From Owenia fusiformis (lineage: Eukaryota; Annelida; Polychaeta; Sabellida; Oweniidae): a stretch of DNA of 64,000 nucleotides. Below, piece after piece: positions 28,201 to 43,200 of the stretch. The stretch's first letter is position 1. Each line of letters begins with the position of its first letter. The translations under genes were made by a program, and so were the position numbers. Below the pieces are notes generated by a model that saw only the letters and a program-made list of their open reading frames with translations, was not told where the DNA came from and did not search any database. The DNA is taken from contig CAIIXF020000006.1 of assembly GCA_903813345.2 (NCBI GenBank), positions 19,599,936 to 19,663,935 of the forward strand, written 5' to 3'.

Positions 28201-31200
28201 CAATTTATTGTTCATTTTCTGATAATTAATGGCCAAATTATTAATGAGGTGGCTTAAAATGTGATGTTTAAAAGAGATATCAGAAGATTAATAAGCATTT
28301 CTAATCTACCAACTTTGAACTTTAAAGCTGACAAAACCGAACAAAAACTGTTAATTAAAGCCCTAAAGTGAATTAATCATATTTTCCTAACCTGGAATAA
28401 TGTTGGTAAGGAGTTTGAGGTACCAACACAAACATGCATAGGTAGGTACCCTTTCATGAAATCCATCACACAATCAATGTCAACTAATTTGAAATGTCCA
28501 TTCTTTATATGACAAATGCTCAAAAATATGTAACAAATTCTCAGAAATTAAGTCAGTATTATATGCTATATTGAGAAATCTTGAGAAATTAATGAGAAAC
28601 GTGTTTTGTTCTTAAGGGTGTATAAGGAAAATCCTTCCTACACCTGCTCTTGTTATAGGATTAAGCATTTCAGGATTATATAATACAACACAACATTGAT
28701 TGTTCACAATTGTTTGGGCTACTGTTTTAATTAATTATTGATGTTAATACTTATATAATATCTGAATATTATATCCTGTACAGGGAACTTTGTATTGAGA
28801 TCACAGGATCAGTAAAATTGGGATTTCAGATGCTAAAGCTTGATGAAGCTGTGATGAAAATATACAATATTTGACTTGAAATGATATCAAATTATAATTA
28901 ATATATCAGTTAACAATTATTAAAGATGTAAAGTTATTCTTTTGCTGGTTTGGTTTATTTTTCATTCGCGAAAATAACTAGTATGGTAGAGTAAACAGGA
29001 ACACATGATGCAGATCTTGATATTTTCTTATTGATTCAACTGAAACAACTCAAATTATAAAATTGTCAAAGTGTGCAAACTGTTGACCATCCCCCTAAAT
29101 CTATCGAAACCCCTTCATTGAATTAAATACTATTTCCAGCAAAGGATTTACAAAATCTTAAGCAGATTAAGGAGTGCTATGTAAATTCACACCTTTAAAA
29201 ATGACCCTTGACTGACCCCATCAGTAAATACTCCAACCCCAGAGTATAATCAGTAATGTTGATATATCATCCATGTTCTTAATTAAAGGATTTCATTGCA
29301 GTTCACATTCACACCTATGGGTCCCTAATTAGTTCTGAATAGCATGAGCGTATTTTGCTAATAGGACTACCAATAGAAGGAAATACAGGCATTGGATACA
29401 GGAAATGATGAGATATACGATACTTGGTTGTTGGACATAATTAAATATATGACTTATTCTCCCTATTGCAGATGGCTAATTATATATTGTGGAGGATATA
29501 AGACTTGTAATACTAAAAGCTTTGAAATGGTCATGATGATTTCATACCCCTTATTTGCAGTTCTTGACCAAGAAAACCCACACACATTCATGAGTACCAT
29601 GCAACATTCCCTTGTTCCAACTCCTTTTGAGGAAACAAGCATTATAGATTCCATTGAATCCCCAGTGCTAAACAAATATCTGATATAGACTTATAGGATT
29701 TTGTTATTTGGCCACATAATCCAACTCATTCCCGAAACTGGACACTTCCTATGGTACAATAGACTCAGACCCAAAATTATATGCCATAATATTGACACTC
29801 ATATCCTTTAATATTGACTTGCATATCCCATACCTATGGTAGGGAATAAATCAAAGGTAGGTGATCAATTAGCTTTAAGACCCTAGAAATCTCAAATGGC
29901 CAAATTCGACCACCTCTCCTAGTCCCAAACTAGAAAAGAAACATTTAACTCATACCATTGAATCAGATATAAGCTCACGTGGATGATTCTCTCTCATCCT
30001 GTTATTTCTATCCCGGAATGATCATACGATATCCAATACAAAGATATTCAATTTATGGATCACAAGATCGTTGACAATTAAATGATTTATGACTAGATTT
30101 ACTGGCCAAGGTGTATTGTCTGCATGAGTTTGTTTCATTTTGATCAAATTAATGCCATTCATTTATAGAAAAGAAAAGTTAATGAATGGCTCGGTGATAA
30201 AATTGATGGCATTTATCAATGTGATTAATGTCTGGTCACAGCTGATTGAACAGGGGTCGAAGTTTAATTATCAGAATTCCATTCAATATTATCTCAGAAA
30301 CAATGTTTTATTCAGAAATCATATAAATTGTCATATTGAATGAATACCTGTTGATTTGATAAAGATAATTATTTTAATTCCTTTTGTTATAGACTTAATT
30401 ACATATAAAGATGACAAAATAGATGTTCTTTAAGGACTATGGATATTTCCAAAATAAAATGGTCATCAAACTCAGAATCTTTGCAAACAAATCCACCTGG
30501 TTAACACTTTGACCAAACATTGGAAAAACTTAAATCAAATGTTACATTTTGTAAACAATACAATCGCTTTGATGTTCGAAACTCAAACAAAGAGGTAAGG
30601 TGAAAGAAATCATTTTGTTATTAGTTACAAAGATTGCGACCACAATCGGCCCTCTTGTCAATCTCATGCCAGATCAGACTAATCAATCATCAAATATCTG
30701 TGAGACTAATCTATCAACGATTGGACATAGTATTAACAACACAGAAATGCTCTTAGGAGAACTTTCACTTTTAATAATGTTGTGTTTAGAATTGTCAGGT
30801 TTATCAGTGATAAGGAGTTATTACAATTTTCAAATATTTAGATAAGATATCTAAGAACATCTTCTGAAGTTTCCGATAATTATGCTTTCACTATTTCAAG
30901 ATATTTTGAATTAATTCATTTTTAAGTTTATTGATAACCTGTCCAATCTTGAACAGTCTTTAGTTTATATATAAATGGTAAAATAAATTACTTTGTTGGT
31001 TTTATTTCAGAAAATTCAATACTGACCAAAAGAACCGAACAAATTGTAACTAATAAAAAATTTTCATACAATTTTGTACTTGAACAATTAATATGTATGT
31101 GATATTACCGTAAATGTTTTTTGTACTTTATGAACTTTTGAACCTCATACTTGAGAAGGATTATAACCAAAACACACTATTGCATAACAGAAAAATGATA

Positions 31201-34200
31201 CCGCCTTTTGTCAAGGCTTAACATTCCTTCGCTTTAGAATTAGAAAGATTATCTCGACTTAATTCTATTGGATCAAACGTCTGACAATGTTCATGTAATG
31301 ACAAAGAAATATATTGTGCAAGGAAATGCAAAAATTTATACAATAATTTGAAATTTGAAATACTTATCGCTGATGTTTGCACTGTTTAATGGATTAACAT
31401 AGGAAATATTTCTCCACTTTCATGATAATGAATTTGTAATAAATACCACTAACATGCCATGAAGCCCTGTGCATGTGGAGAAGATGGCAAAAGATGCCAA
31501 TTCTTTATAATGCCATATTTGGAAATAATAACACTGTAATTCCAGTCCTCATTATACTGAGTTATTGCTCAATATTAATGATGATGTTATGTGTATCACG
31601 GCATGCAATTATCAGTTCTCAAATATCTTGAATAAAACTCTTGAATTTGTAACAAAATGCCATAGTTCTATCTTGACCCATTACCTAAGTTACTCCCCCA
31701 ATGACGTGACAATAATTGGGACTCTGCAGTCTATCTCTGCATGGGACTTATAATGAATATAACAGCAAAACCTGTCAGTTGGCTGATGATCTATTGTGAT
31801 GCCACAACAGATGATGCCATAACAGGTAATCCTGCTATAAGACTTGAATACAACAGATGGCAAATCACTGAAAAGATATCATTTGGGGATCGTAGGGTTA
31901 GAGTACTATTTCTTTCATCCCATGAAAATGTGATCCGTTAATCATATATTCAAAAAGGTGTTTGAATTACTCAATAAAAGTTTCATTCACATCATCAATT
32001 TTGCAGATATCAATGTGATGGCCTGGTGTTACGTTTCTACGACAACTGGTGCCTTGATCATATGATTACTATGAACGTGGAATTGCTAGAGACATTAGAA
32101 TTAAAAGTATTGGCCAGATGGAATTCTTTAAGAAATGGTGGGTCGCTGTGACCTATATCATGTTCAGGCCTAAATCAACAAGTATCATTATACTCAATAT
32201 GTACTTTAAGAATTAGATCGCTTTCACACCTTAAGTTTCAATTTTAGCTTTTCATACACTGTGATTGTTATAGTTTCCTGAATTTTGGAACGATGGAAAG
32301 ACAAAGGAAAAAAATGACGAGATACAATGTCCTATTTGTAAAATATTCTTGAAAACATCTTTGAACCTTTAAGAATATTTGTGTCCATCTAAAAATAGCG
32401 GGCAGGGCAATACTAGGTATTGAACCAACAAACTGTGGACACAAGTTGAATCTAAGGTAAACCCAGGTAAATATGCATAGGTAAATTGCCTCCCAGTAAG
32501 CCTTAGAAAACACCAGTCACAGTAAACATAAATGAGACTAAGGTCGGATTTGAAAGATAAGATATACTAACTTCAAAGTATCAAAGATTCACCTTTTGTT
32601 AATCCTATAGACTGAATTTCCCTTTCTGAGATTTGCCAAGGAATTTTCAATATTCAATATGGCTTAGTGGGGTTTCACAATGGGGGCTTCACAATTTCCA
32701 TCAATTAATGCTTCCTTTTGAGCATTTCTCCATTCTGAATATAACCTGCCGGGTTAGCTTGACTGGAATTCCATGCAAGAGTGAAAAATTTGGTTTGTGT
32801 TAACAGAATCAAAATCTGTTTCATTTTACTGTTGATTCCCAGCCGTTTGAACTAGGTCAACTTGATTTTGATAATATTGATTCGCCAGGTTCATAGAGCC
32901 TCATATGTTTTACATTTATATGAAATTCTTCCATCATGACCCATTCCATTTGTTCGCATCAAAAACAATTTGGATTTCCCAACAGGAGATCATCATTAAA
33001 AAGTTCTGACATAAAGGTAGACCAAGAACAGTAAGATACCATGATCCAGTAAAAACATTTCTGATAAGAAATTCTCTGACTGCCCCATGTGTGTATTTAA
33101 AAGCTACATGTAATGGAGTATGACATTTGGTAATGTAAATACTACTAAACAGGCAGTAAAAATTCTGGAGTTCTGGATTATGGCCTGACTAATGTGTTTT
33201 GGCTAGATGCTCTGATAAACCTATGGTCTGGTGAGCTCAACTTGTCCAGTGATACCAATTGGTACATCTTGTTTTTAAAACTAGGCTAACCAGGAGTGAT
33301 ATAACATTATGCTTCATTCATGGAGTCTCCATCATAAGTATAACCTCTTATCCCCCACTGCTTTTACCTGATGACGCCCTTAATGGATCCTGAACCGAAC
33401 CCTAGACTTTCAAAACAGCCTCTTAAATGTATGTAACAGAAGACGATTATCTGTGCAAAGAAAGTTTTACCAAACTGTAGACAAGACCGAAGTATGCAGA
33501 CTGTAGAATGGTTCATCAATAGCAAAATTACACTCAGCGATCTCAAGGACTTATCCTGAGTGGAAGTTATTCAGACAAAATCTTGAAAAGTTTGAATAAT
33601 CTCATTGTTGAAGTTTAAGAGCAATCTGTGTTTAGCCCAGAGCAATCAATAACCTCAAAATTTAATTTACCTCCCTAAAAATCAAAGAACAGGGAACATT
33701 CGAAGACAGCACAAGGTCCTTAACTCATCAGCCTATTAAGCTAATAGGGAATAAATCAATAAGACACAACTTTATTTTTAGCATTTTGACAAAGTTCGAA
33801 ATTGGAATATTCCCAATTGATTTCACTAGTATAGGTTCATTATTGCTCGATTCAATATCACCATATAACTATATTTGGTGATTACATAACCATTTTAGAA
33901 AGTTTGAGATGGAGCTAAACTGATTTTTCCACATGTGATTCTATGTACATTATTCCCGAAGTTTTCAACAACAAACAACAAGGTTGCTGTTGTGATGGCA
34001 ACCAACAACAATCCAGACTAGACAAACAGAGACCAATCAAAACATGACACCAGGGATGCCGATTGAAATGCATGAACACCTGGCAAAGATCTGGATATCT
34101 TCACCTATGTAACACATCTCTTCAGCCTCCATCTAAGCCTAATTATGAGTACTAATGATATCATAATGCGCATTACAAAAGGCACCTGGATGCATTATCA

Positions 34201-37200
34201 TCTCTCAAAAGGGGGTCTAGCCAACAACCCAATAAAAATCAAGTTATGAAATTATCCATGAAATTCAAGAATCTTTGTATTGGACTAAAGAGACTAGAGG
34301 CATTTTGACTTGATTTCAAATTCTAATTTCTATTCAAAGTTGCTATAATTCACGGAATGGATAAAAACTGGAGGGGATTGGGTGAAATCTGAGACTGAAA
34401 GAATGTAAATGTATGCGAAATACAGAGAATATTCCTCCAAATGTTTTTGTTATAAACTTGCTGAAACCCTAGCCTGTAGCCTATTTACACCTGCCAGCCT
34501 ATACCTCCTATACAGTGATAAGCTGAAAAATAATTTCCTAACTGAACATTTATTCTTATTCTATTGAATCCCTAATAAGAGTCACTAAAGAGTATAACAG
34601 AAAAAGTTTCTTCCCTGCCCCGAAGAAGTAAAATAATGAGATATTAGGCTATTCAATTGGTGACTTGCTGATGCCATTCATGAGCAAATGGCTGTGAGTC
34701 AGTGAGATGGACTAGTCAAGGTGAAATATGGGTTTGGATACTGTTACCCATCTTTGTAAGACAGGTGGGTAGGTGTACCTGTATATGAGCCCAAGGTATA
34801 AAATACTGTCACATATTTGAAATTATACACCAATATATCACAATACTGAACTGTATTCATTATTTCTGATTAAAACCTTTGAAATCGAACTTGAATCATT
34901 GAGGATGGAAGATGGAGGGAGGGGGATGTTGTCCGCAAGGATCTTTTCTGTATTGTTTTTCCTTATATTGATATCCCTCTTGAAGAAGCTTACCTCGAAT
35001 AAAAGAGTAACTTCTTAAATGTCTCCATTAATCAGAGTTGACAACATGAGTTACATGAAACATGTCAGACAGATATGGGTGACGAAACAGCAAATCTTAA
35101 ACACCTTAAACATTATGTTATAAATATATCTTTCATGTTGAACATACACAAAAATTGTTACACAGCCAGGTTTTCACAACACAGTATGGCACAATGAAAG
35201 AACTACCAACGCTTGCATATAACATCAAACAAAATTTCAATCATGTTTCCAAATAAAAAACCACCCGTATTTATTTTACAAAAGTGATATTCTGTGTTTA
35301 ATACCGTTCAAAAGAAACTGTGTATTCATTGAATGTGATAAAATACATTTTTATCAGATATGTCAATATTGGTTTTTATTCAATTTGAATACAGGAATGA
35401 AAGTAAAATTCAGCAGATGTCTGACAATTCATTTCAGCTTCTGACCCTTAAAGTAATGTTTAATGAGATGAATACTATCCTTTGAGGGGTTGTTTAATTA
35501 GTTGAATATAGTACCTAATATGGTCAGCCTTTAGATGGACCATAGTAAGGTAGGCCAAGTAGAACCATAGTTTTACACATGGGGTTGTAAAAGTTGTTTG
35601 ACATGGCCTACCTTAAACTGATATTATTTTTGGCATTCTTTTATCTAATCGTACAATTACTTACCTATTTTGAGAATGAGGAGAAAGTGGATATCGTGGG
35701 TAAGTAGTAGGATACCACAGCACAGCATGAATATGAAAAAGAAGAAAACAGAAAATACATGAAAATATGCAATCATAGTTGTAGTAAGATTTAAATATAT
35801 AACTCAATGGTGCCATTGGTGCCTTCATTTTGATTCGATCACAACAACTCTCTGGGTCAGTTTGTTGAACTAAAAGCCATAAAAATCCATTTCAAATGTA
35901 AAGTGACAATAATCCGAAAGAAACATAACTTCATGAATTGATGTAGGATCATTCAATATTTTTCTAGAATTTATTTACAAAACATATGTCTAATCATCTT
36001 GTTCAGTCATACAGAAAACAACCGCTGGATTACCTTCAATTCTCAAAAGCAATTGGCTCAGGTTGCATTGCTTTAATCGCAAATGTTTTTCTTGCTTAAT
36101 GAATTGTGATTTTTCTATTAAATTCAATCATATTTCGAGCCGGAAAATTGGCAATGAACCCTGGCGATACGTTAAATAAATACACAGGATTTATCTGAAC
36201 TTTCAACTTTGCACTACCCTGAGAAGTAAAATTAAATCATTAAAAAGGGTGACCCAGCACATATGATCCAGCACAAATACTTGATTCTTGTTTACCATAG
36301 TCCTCTTTATCTAAAATATGGTCTACTCCTAAGATTGTTGAGCCTGAAGAACCCAAAATTCAGATAAACGTTAAATACACAGATACTCTACCATTTTTCT
36401 TAAAATCGTTCATGGAAGAACAATCAGAAACACTTGTTAAATGAATACAATGTACATGTGTTATCTCATGCATATCTCACATAAGACCTACATGTACTGA
36501 GGCTTATACGGGTACATGTATGTTGTTAATATAAACTCTGAATATTTTAACACAATATTCATGAATTAATCTGGATCTATTAAATAGATAGATATATTAC
36601 CAGGCAATAATTAGCTTATAACTGATAATTTCCTACAAACTGTATAACAATAGACAGCCAAACAATGCTATTGTCTTTTGAAGGTTTCTAATTACTTGAT
36701 GGACTTAAGCAGAATTAAATAAATTATTTACAGCCTGGAAGTTAATAAATGTGAAATCCCTCCCTGTATTCTGTTTAATTTCAAGTAAAAATAAAGATAA
36801 TAGTAATATTTTATGAGATATGTTAATATAGATTTTATAGATTAATATGTTTTTTTGGGGTTTGAATGTGATATGCTACAATTGCTACTTGTTATTTCTA
36901 ATTCAACATCCAATTACATAGTGGCTTCTGATCAAAGAAGCAAGCTCAAAGCAATGGAAGATGCACAAATTAGGAGCTCCCTGTCGTGAAGATGATGAGA
37001 GGCACTACATATCACTCATTTATCTGTTTCCATAGAAACCGTTTCCTTTCATTTTAATAGGTAGGTTAATCAGGATTAGTTGGTCTGGAGTCGAGTGAAT
37101 ATTGCAATAACTTTTAAACCAATGGATGTTGTTTTATTGCAAGTATTAATTATCTGCAATGGTGCATCACAACGAAGGCTGTCACGGGGCATTCGGTGCA

Positions 37201-40200
37201 TTTTTCATTGCAGCGCTTTAATAATGTAATAGACAATATATGCACTTGAGATTCAAATAGGATGAGATCATTGTGGATTTGGTTCCTGGAGTAAGATCAG
37301 AGTTGAAGTAGATATGAATGGACCGTTTTCCCTATACTGTAGCTGAATCGAAATCAGCAAGCTATAAGGTGAATGAAGTCTTATTACTTTATCCTACTAT
37401 GAAAGAGGTGTAATAAGGATGCAATCAGGAGGGCATTACACACATTTAACGTAATATCTCTTTGATTTAGTTTTATTAGGTCTTTGATGTCTTTCATACA
37501 AAATAAACTAATTGTTCTAACCATTGTTTTACAAATTGATTTACGAATTCATGTTGTCAGCCCCCCTAAGGCCCACCCCATTGAATTGTCTCCTAACTTA
37601 ATCCAGGTTTACATTCATTGGTATTTATTCTAATGTCATACAGCTAAGAGAAACCCCAAGAGTATAACAAAGATTATCGGCAAATCAACAACACAATTCC
37701 CTTATGAGAGCATTTGATTTACTCGAATGACGATTTTACACATTTTATTAGTTCGGACCGAACTGACCTTTCATTAGTGGGGACAGTGTAACAAATATTA
37801 GAAAATTGGATTAGTTTTATCTATTGGATCTATGATCTAATTTTTCTGCATTAATACCTCCAGGGGATTTACATCCCTTATAAGAGTCTGATTGAAGCTA
37901 AGGGACAATGATTCCAATATTCAATTTAGATATCCATACTTCTTACCTAAGTGTATGCTTCCCAAAGAAGAGAAAGACAAATCCTGAAACTTGTCAAACG
38001 CTATTGGTTAAATTTAGTCATATGACTCAAGAAGAAGATACCTCTTTTAATCTGATTGTTGAGAGATGTGGAAATTGCACAGAAAATAATGGAAAATTTG
38101 TCAGAATATTAAATTCTTATGATGAGCATGATGAGTAATCTAATATGATACACTTCTTATGTAATCATACATGTAAATGTTGGTAGACTACATACTCTGG
38201 AAAATACTATAAAAATCAAGTGAAATTTCCAGTATCTATTACTTACTTCATCAGACAGTTGAAATATTGAATGTTCGATGAATTATTGATCACTTGTGAG
38301 TAAAGTGACAGAACTATCTGTTATCTACCAATACGAAATATGTCACAATGGGCATCTTTTGAAATGACAAACTGTATAAGAGAGAGTCCTACCAACATGG
38401 AATAAAGTAAACAGTCGTGTAGTCAAGACTCTAAGTTATATACAAATGCCAGAAAATCATGCAGTTCATTCACATTTCGGAGAGAAATGAGAGAAATATA
38501 CATGACCACTGAGACCATTTCCTCGTGGGAATAGAGGTCATATGGGAATTAATTAGCGATTGAGTTCAATTAGGGACTAAGCTTAATCACCCATCAAATT
38601 AGTATCAAAATTGAGGTATATAAACGATGAAGCAAATACTACTTTACGATAATGCAATCACGAGTTCGCTAAATACCCAAAAGAACACTGAAACATTCAA
38701 TACCAGACAACATTTCTTTCTATCAGTATTGTAATACAGGGGTCTGATAATTGACACATTTTCACGATTTCGTGTCGAGACAATCTTTTTCGCCTACATT
38801 TATTTAATTTCCTTTTTCATTCATGAGTTTCTGTAATAGCAGACTTACAGAACAATAACAAGGCAACTGACATTTTAGGGAGATACAACCAATAATATTG
38901 TGACATTTATCATATGAAACTTATAATCTGAAATGAAAATCACCACATGGAATGCTAAAATCTATTGTCACTTACAAGTATAAAATGTATTAGGAGATAA
39001 GTAAAGTTAAAATAAATGAACAGAGTGGATGAACCGTAAATTCTTATGAACTCTCTCAACCTGACCATATACCCGTCTCAGTTGTTTGACACAAAAATCT
39101 GTAGTATGAGAAGTACAGAGAGGTAATTATACGAAGTGCCAATATCGAAGAGATTTATCATAAGTGAAATAGAAAATTACTTCAAATTGCAATTAAACGT
39201 CTCTGTATGATATACGGAATGGTCGGGTATTAATATCAGTGAAAAACAATGCATGGAGTTTTGCCACATTGGTCGTTATCCCATCATCTGATTAAATTAC
39301 TTGGATTCAATTTCACCTGTCCAGCACTATGACCAAATACATAATTAACGACAATGTTTTGAAGCCAACCAATTATAATACCTTCTTATTTAGCTTTATA
39401 ATTATCATGAACATCAATATATATCATCAATATTTCTCCAATCCTAGGTCAATTTAAATAAGCGAAATAAGGACCTCAATTGATTTTAACATTCCTTTTT
39501 TATAAATGTTTAGAATACCAATATCATGAAGCATGTATCATTGGCAAAGGTGTATTGATATAACATCAATGGACGATTTATAGCAATATATTCCCAGCCC
39601 TAAATAACAATCAACACATTGAATTCACGCTACAGAGTGTTTTTATTCATAAAAAGTGAGATTAAACCATGGTATGGTGCTTGAAACATCTATAAATCCA
39701 TATAGGTAAGGGGTATAACAATGGCCTAGCCCTTCATGAAAGTTATTGAACATTTGGCTTGAAAAGATGTAATTCACCTAAGGTGTAAAGAGGTATCCTA
39801 CTGGCTCCGATCTATTGTTCGCAAATTCTCCAAGCATTGTTCCGAAATCCTTGATTAAATTCCAAGTTTGATTCAGAAAACAATACTCGCATATTAAACC
39901 TGATCTCAAAATGAGGTCTCAATAAGACGGGAAACTTTGATAGGCTATTCTAGCTGACAGAGTAATATTCTTGTAGCGTTAATCAGCATTTCAAGATTTC
40001 ATAAAGTACCGGTCACAGTGGGAACCTTTTGTCTGTAAATCTATCTTGTTTTTTCAGAAATATGATTAGTTTGACGTTTTAAATAGAACTGATTTTTTCT
40101 TTTAGATTTTTGGCATCATTGAGCTGACTATAATTGAGGTGAAATCACTTATGTGAGATGAAGTAACAAAACCAAGAGGTACACCAATGAATTAAAACAA

Positions 40201-43200
40201 TTCTCTAATCCGACCACAAACATTTTTCTCACCGATATAACTGATTCTTCACATTTGTATGTGGAGGAATATGTTTGAATCAAATCTTTTAACATTGCTT
40301 TTTTCTCATAACCAGTGCATCATATACATTTCAAATCTATAAATCTTCCGCTAAGTTTTGAGGATATAATTTCACGCAAACATTAATTCTTGTATTCAAC
40401 CTTTTAGAAAAATGACTTTTGACATATCTTAAACAAAGCCCTTACATCTCCGGATCATGTGCAATAACAGAGAAAGCCAAAAATCTAAATGAAGTCTTTA
40501 GACTAATGCACGATTTAGGTGATTGTTCAAACTATGATGAGAATAGAAATAAATGTTACCTTTCAATTTCTTTATTTTTTTAAAATACATCGACTTGTTT
40601 GAAAACATTGACGTTATAATGGAAGGGATTTCTACATAATAGAATTGCAATAGAGACCAAAAGATCAAGAAACCTGAGAAGTTTTTTATTCTTTCGTTGA
40701 TTATTTGAATCAAATATCATCAAATGGTTGAAAAGTAAAGCTTTTAAAAGATGCATCTAAGTCACCTGAACAAAAGCAAATAGATTATCGCAGCTCTCAA
40801 ATGTTGAAAATATCGGTAAACATGACCTCGGATATGATACCCTAAAGTCAAATATTAAAAATTCGAAATGAATTAAAGTCAGACCAATTTTTTATAATAA
40901 TATAAACTAGAAAAGATTAGAGACCAAATGTCCATGTTATTTCAAGTGATTTTTCATGAATTCTGGTATCTTATTGCAAAAAGGCATGATTTTTAGATAA
41001 ACATATCCTTTAGTTATGAGACTTTAATGTTGTAGATACAGATTTATTGAAAACATCAAAACAATGAGTATAGGATCTAATACAAGATAATTGCTTAGCA
41101 ATTGAACATAAAACTCCCGACAATGTCCAGTTGATGAGGAAACGCTATTGCGGTCACTCGTTTGAGACTGATGAGCGAAAAACATGTTCAAGCTGGATTT
41201 TAAAGAACATAAAACCTTAATAAATGAAAACAAGCACACAAAGGAGAAATATTTCACAGCTGATTTTCTTTAGAAGGTATAACATGTGTCACTATGAAAA
41301 CCATAACACTGGACAATAACGAAGCAAAGGCAAAAGAGAATGCATCATTAACAATACTCTATAAAGCACACGCACTTTGGGCAATAAACAGTTGCCAAGC
41401 TGAAGACATGCATAAAGACCTCTTTCAGAACTCTACTTTACATATTCCAAAAACAAAATTAACGTCACTAAAACCTCACACAATTTCTCAGAACTTTTTT
41501 AAGTAACAACATGACAAAACGACCACCTGTAATGTTAAGACTGACAAATTCATAAGCACTTCAACTGAAGTATCTTAAGATTGCCCGGATGTTAATGAAA
41601 TATCTTGACTCCCTCACGAAGGTTAAGCAGTCACTTTTTACCTGTAACCAACATCATATACCAACTAATACAATAAAAGTCAAATTGGCAGTCACGAATG
41701 TTCCAGCTTGTTCACAGTACTTGAAATCTGACATTTGTTATTGTGTAAATTTATTGATACAGGCGGCTGAGTTTGTTGTATAAAGTAGTATAGAAGAGCT
41801 GGATGTCATTTTCATCATTTATCAAATATGTTAACTCCTTTTATTGTCCATTCTACAGTTAGTGAAAGTTTTCACGAACACCCTGCTGAGAGATTTAATA
41901 AACTTTAAACCTGGAGGATGCTATATCAAAGACACAAAATGCACTTGACATTGCATCACTTGCACAAATGACACTTGAAAGAGAGCAAACAGATATTGAA
42001 ACTAGATTCCTGGTATATGTTCTATAATTTAAGACTAACCAATTTTTTATCATCAATAAGCAAAAATGACAGTTTGTTGACAAGCTTGCATAGCATGAAA
42101 ATATACAGGATGGAGCTAGATAAGCATCTAAACTCAACAAAATAATAACTTGAGAAATAGTGGAGTGTGCAAGAAGAAATGCTCTTAATGCCAATTTAAT
42201 TGAAGAAGACAATTCTTACTCTGGTGTTCCATATTTTCTGCAACACTGGCATCAAAAGATAAGTTTAATTTAGTTTATTTCACAGACATAACCATAAAGA
42301 GGAATACAAGATATATGAAGCCTTAAGTAGACTATAACCATTTGTCATTGACTCCAATCATCTGGAACTCTTCTGGGCTGTGGTATTGAGATATCATCCT
42401 GACACCCCCTATAAATAGATTCATCTTCCATTCTGGGAGAATCCACATACTTCTGAAGGGACCAAAGGTTGCCAGTCTGCTATGGGTGGTCAAATTGAAA
42501 CAATAAATCACATCCATGATAAGTTAGAAAAGAGAAGACCTAAATATAGAGGTCACACAACCAATAAAAAACATGTTATCTCAAAACTGATGTGTAACTG
42601 ATTGAAACAACACAAAATCAGGAAAATGTTTTGAATGAAGTTTTCAATAAAGAAGAAACAGATGCTGATAATACTCAATGATGCATCATATTCAACAGAT
42701 TATCTGTATGTTGTGAGGTAGAATATGACCTCTGCATGATCAGTCTCCCAATCTTCTGTCTTATCTCTTTGGAAGCCATCATAGGTCCATTTCACTCATC
42801 TGCCCTTCCAGGAACCATTTATAGAGCAATTAATTTACAGCCCTATAAACTTGTCTAAACTTGGACTTGGACTCATCACACCTCTGGACTTTCTCCTGGG
42901 AAAATAGTTCTATCATGATGTCACCCTTTGCCCACATCAGTCAATATCAATTTAGATATCACCTTGAAACTGTCAATAGACAAACTAGGATGTTCATTTG
43001 ATACTAATCCTCACTCAGGGAATCTTCCTTATTATGACAAGGATGGATCTCTATAACGATTGTCAAACCATTTTTGAAAGAAATCTAAAACAGCTTTTTA
43101 TAATATCACATATGGATACACTTCTTGAAGACATCTTGCATTCTAAACACCTTGCATTCAAAACACCTTGCACAATGCTTGGACTAAATGTGGTTCTGGT

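Noticed and set aside
29392-29688. 98-codon plus-strand open frame in ephrin intron 1
   Set aside because: It starts at TTG, the opposite strand is also open over the same stretch, and no motif or splice context supports it.
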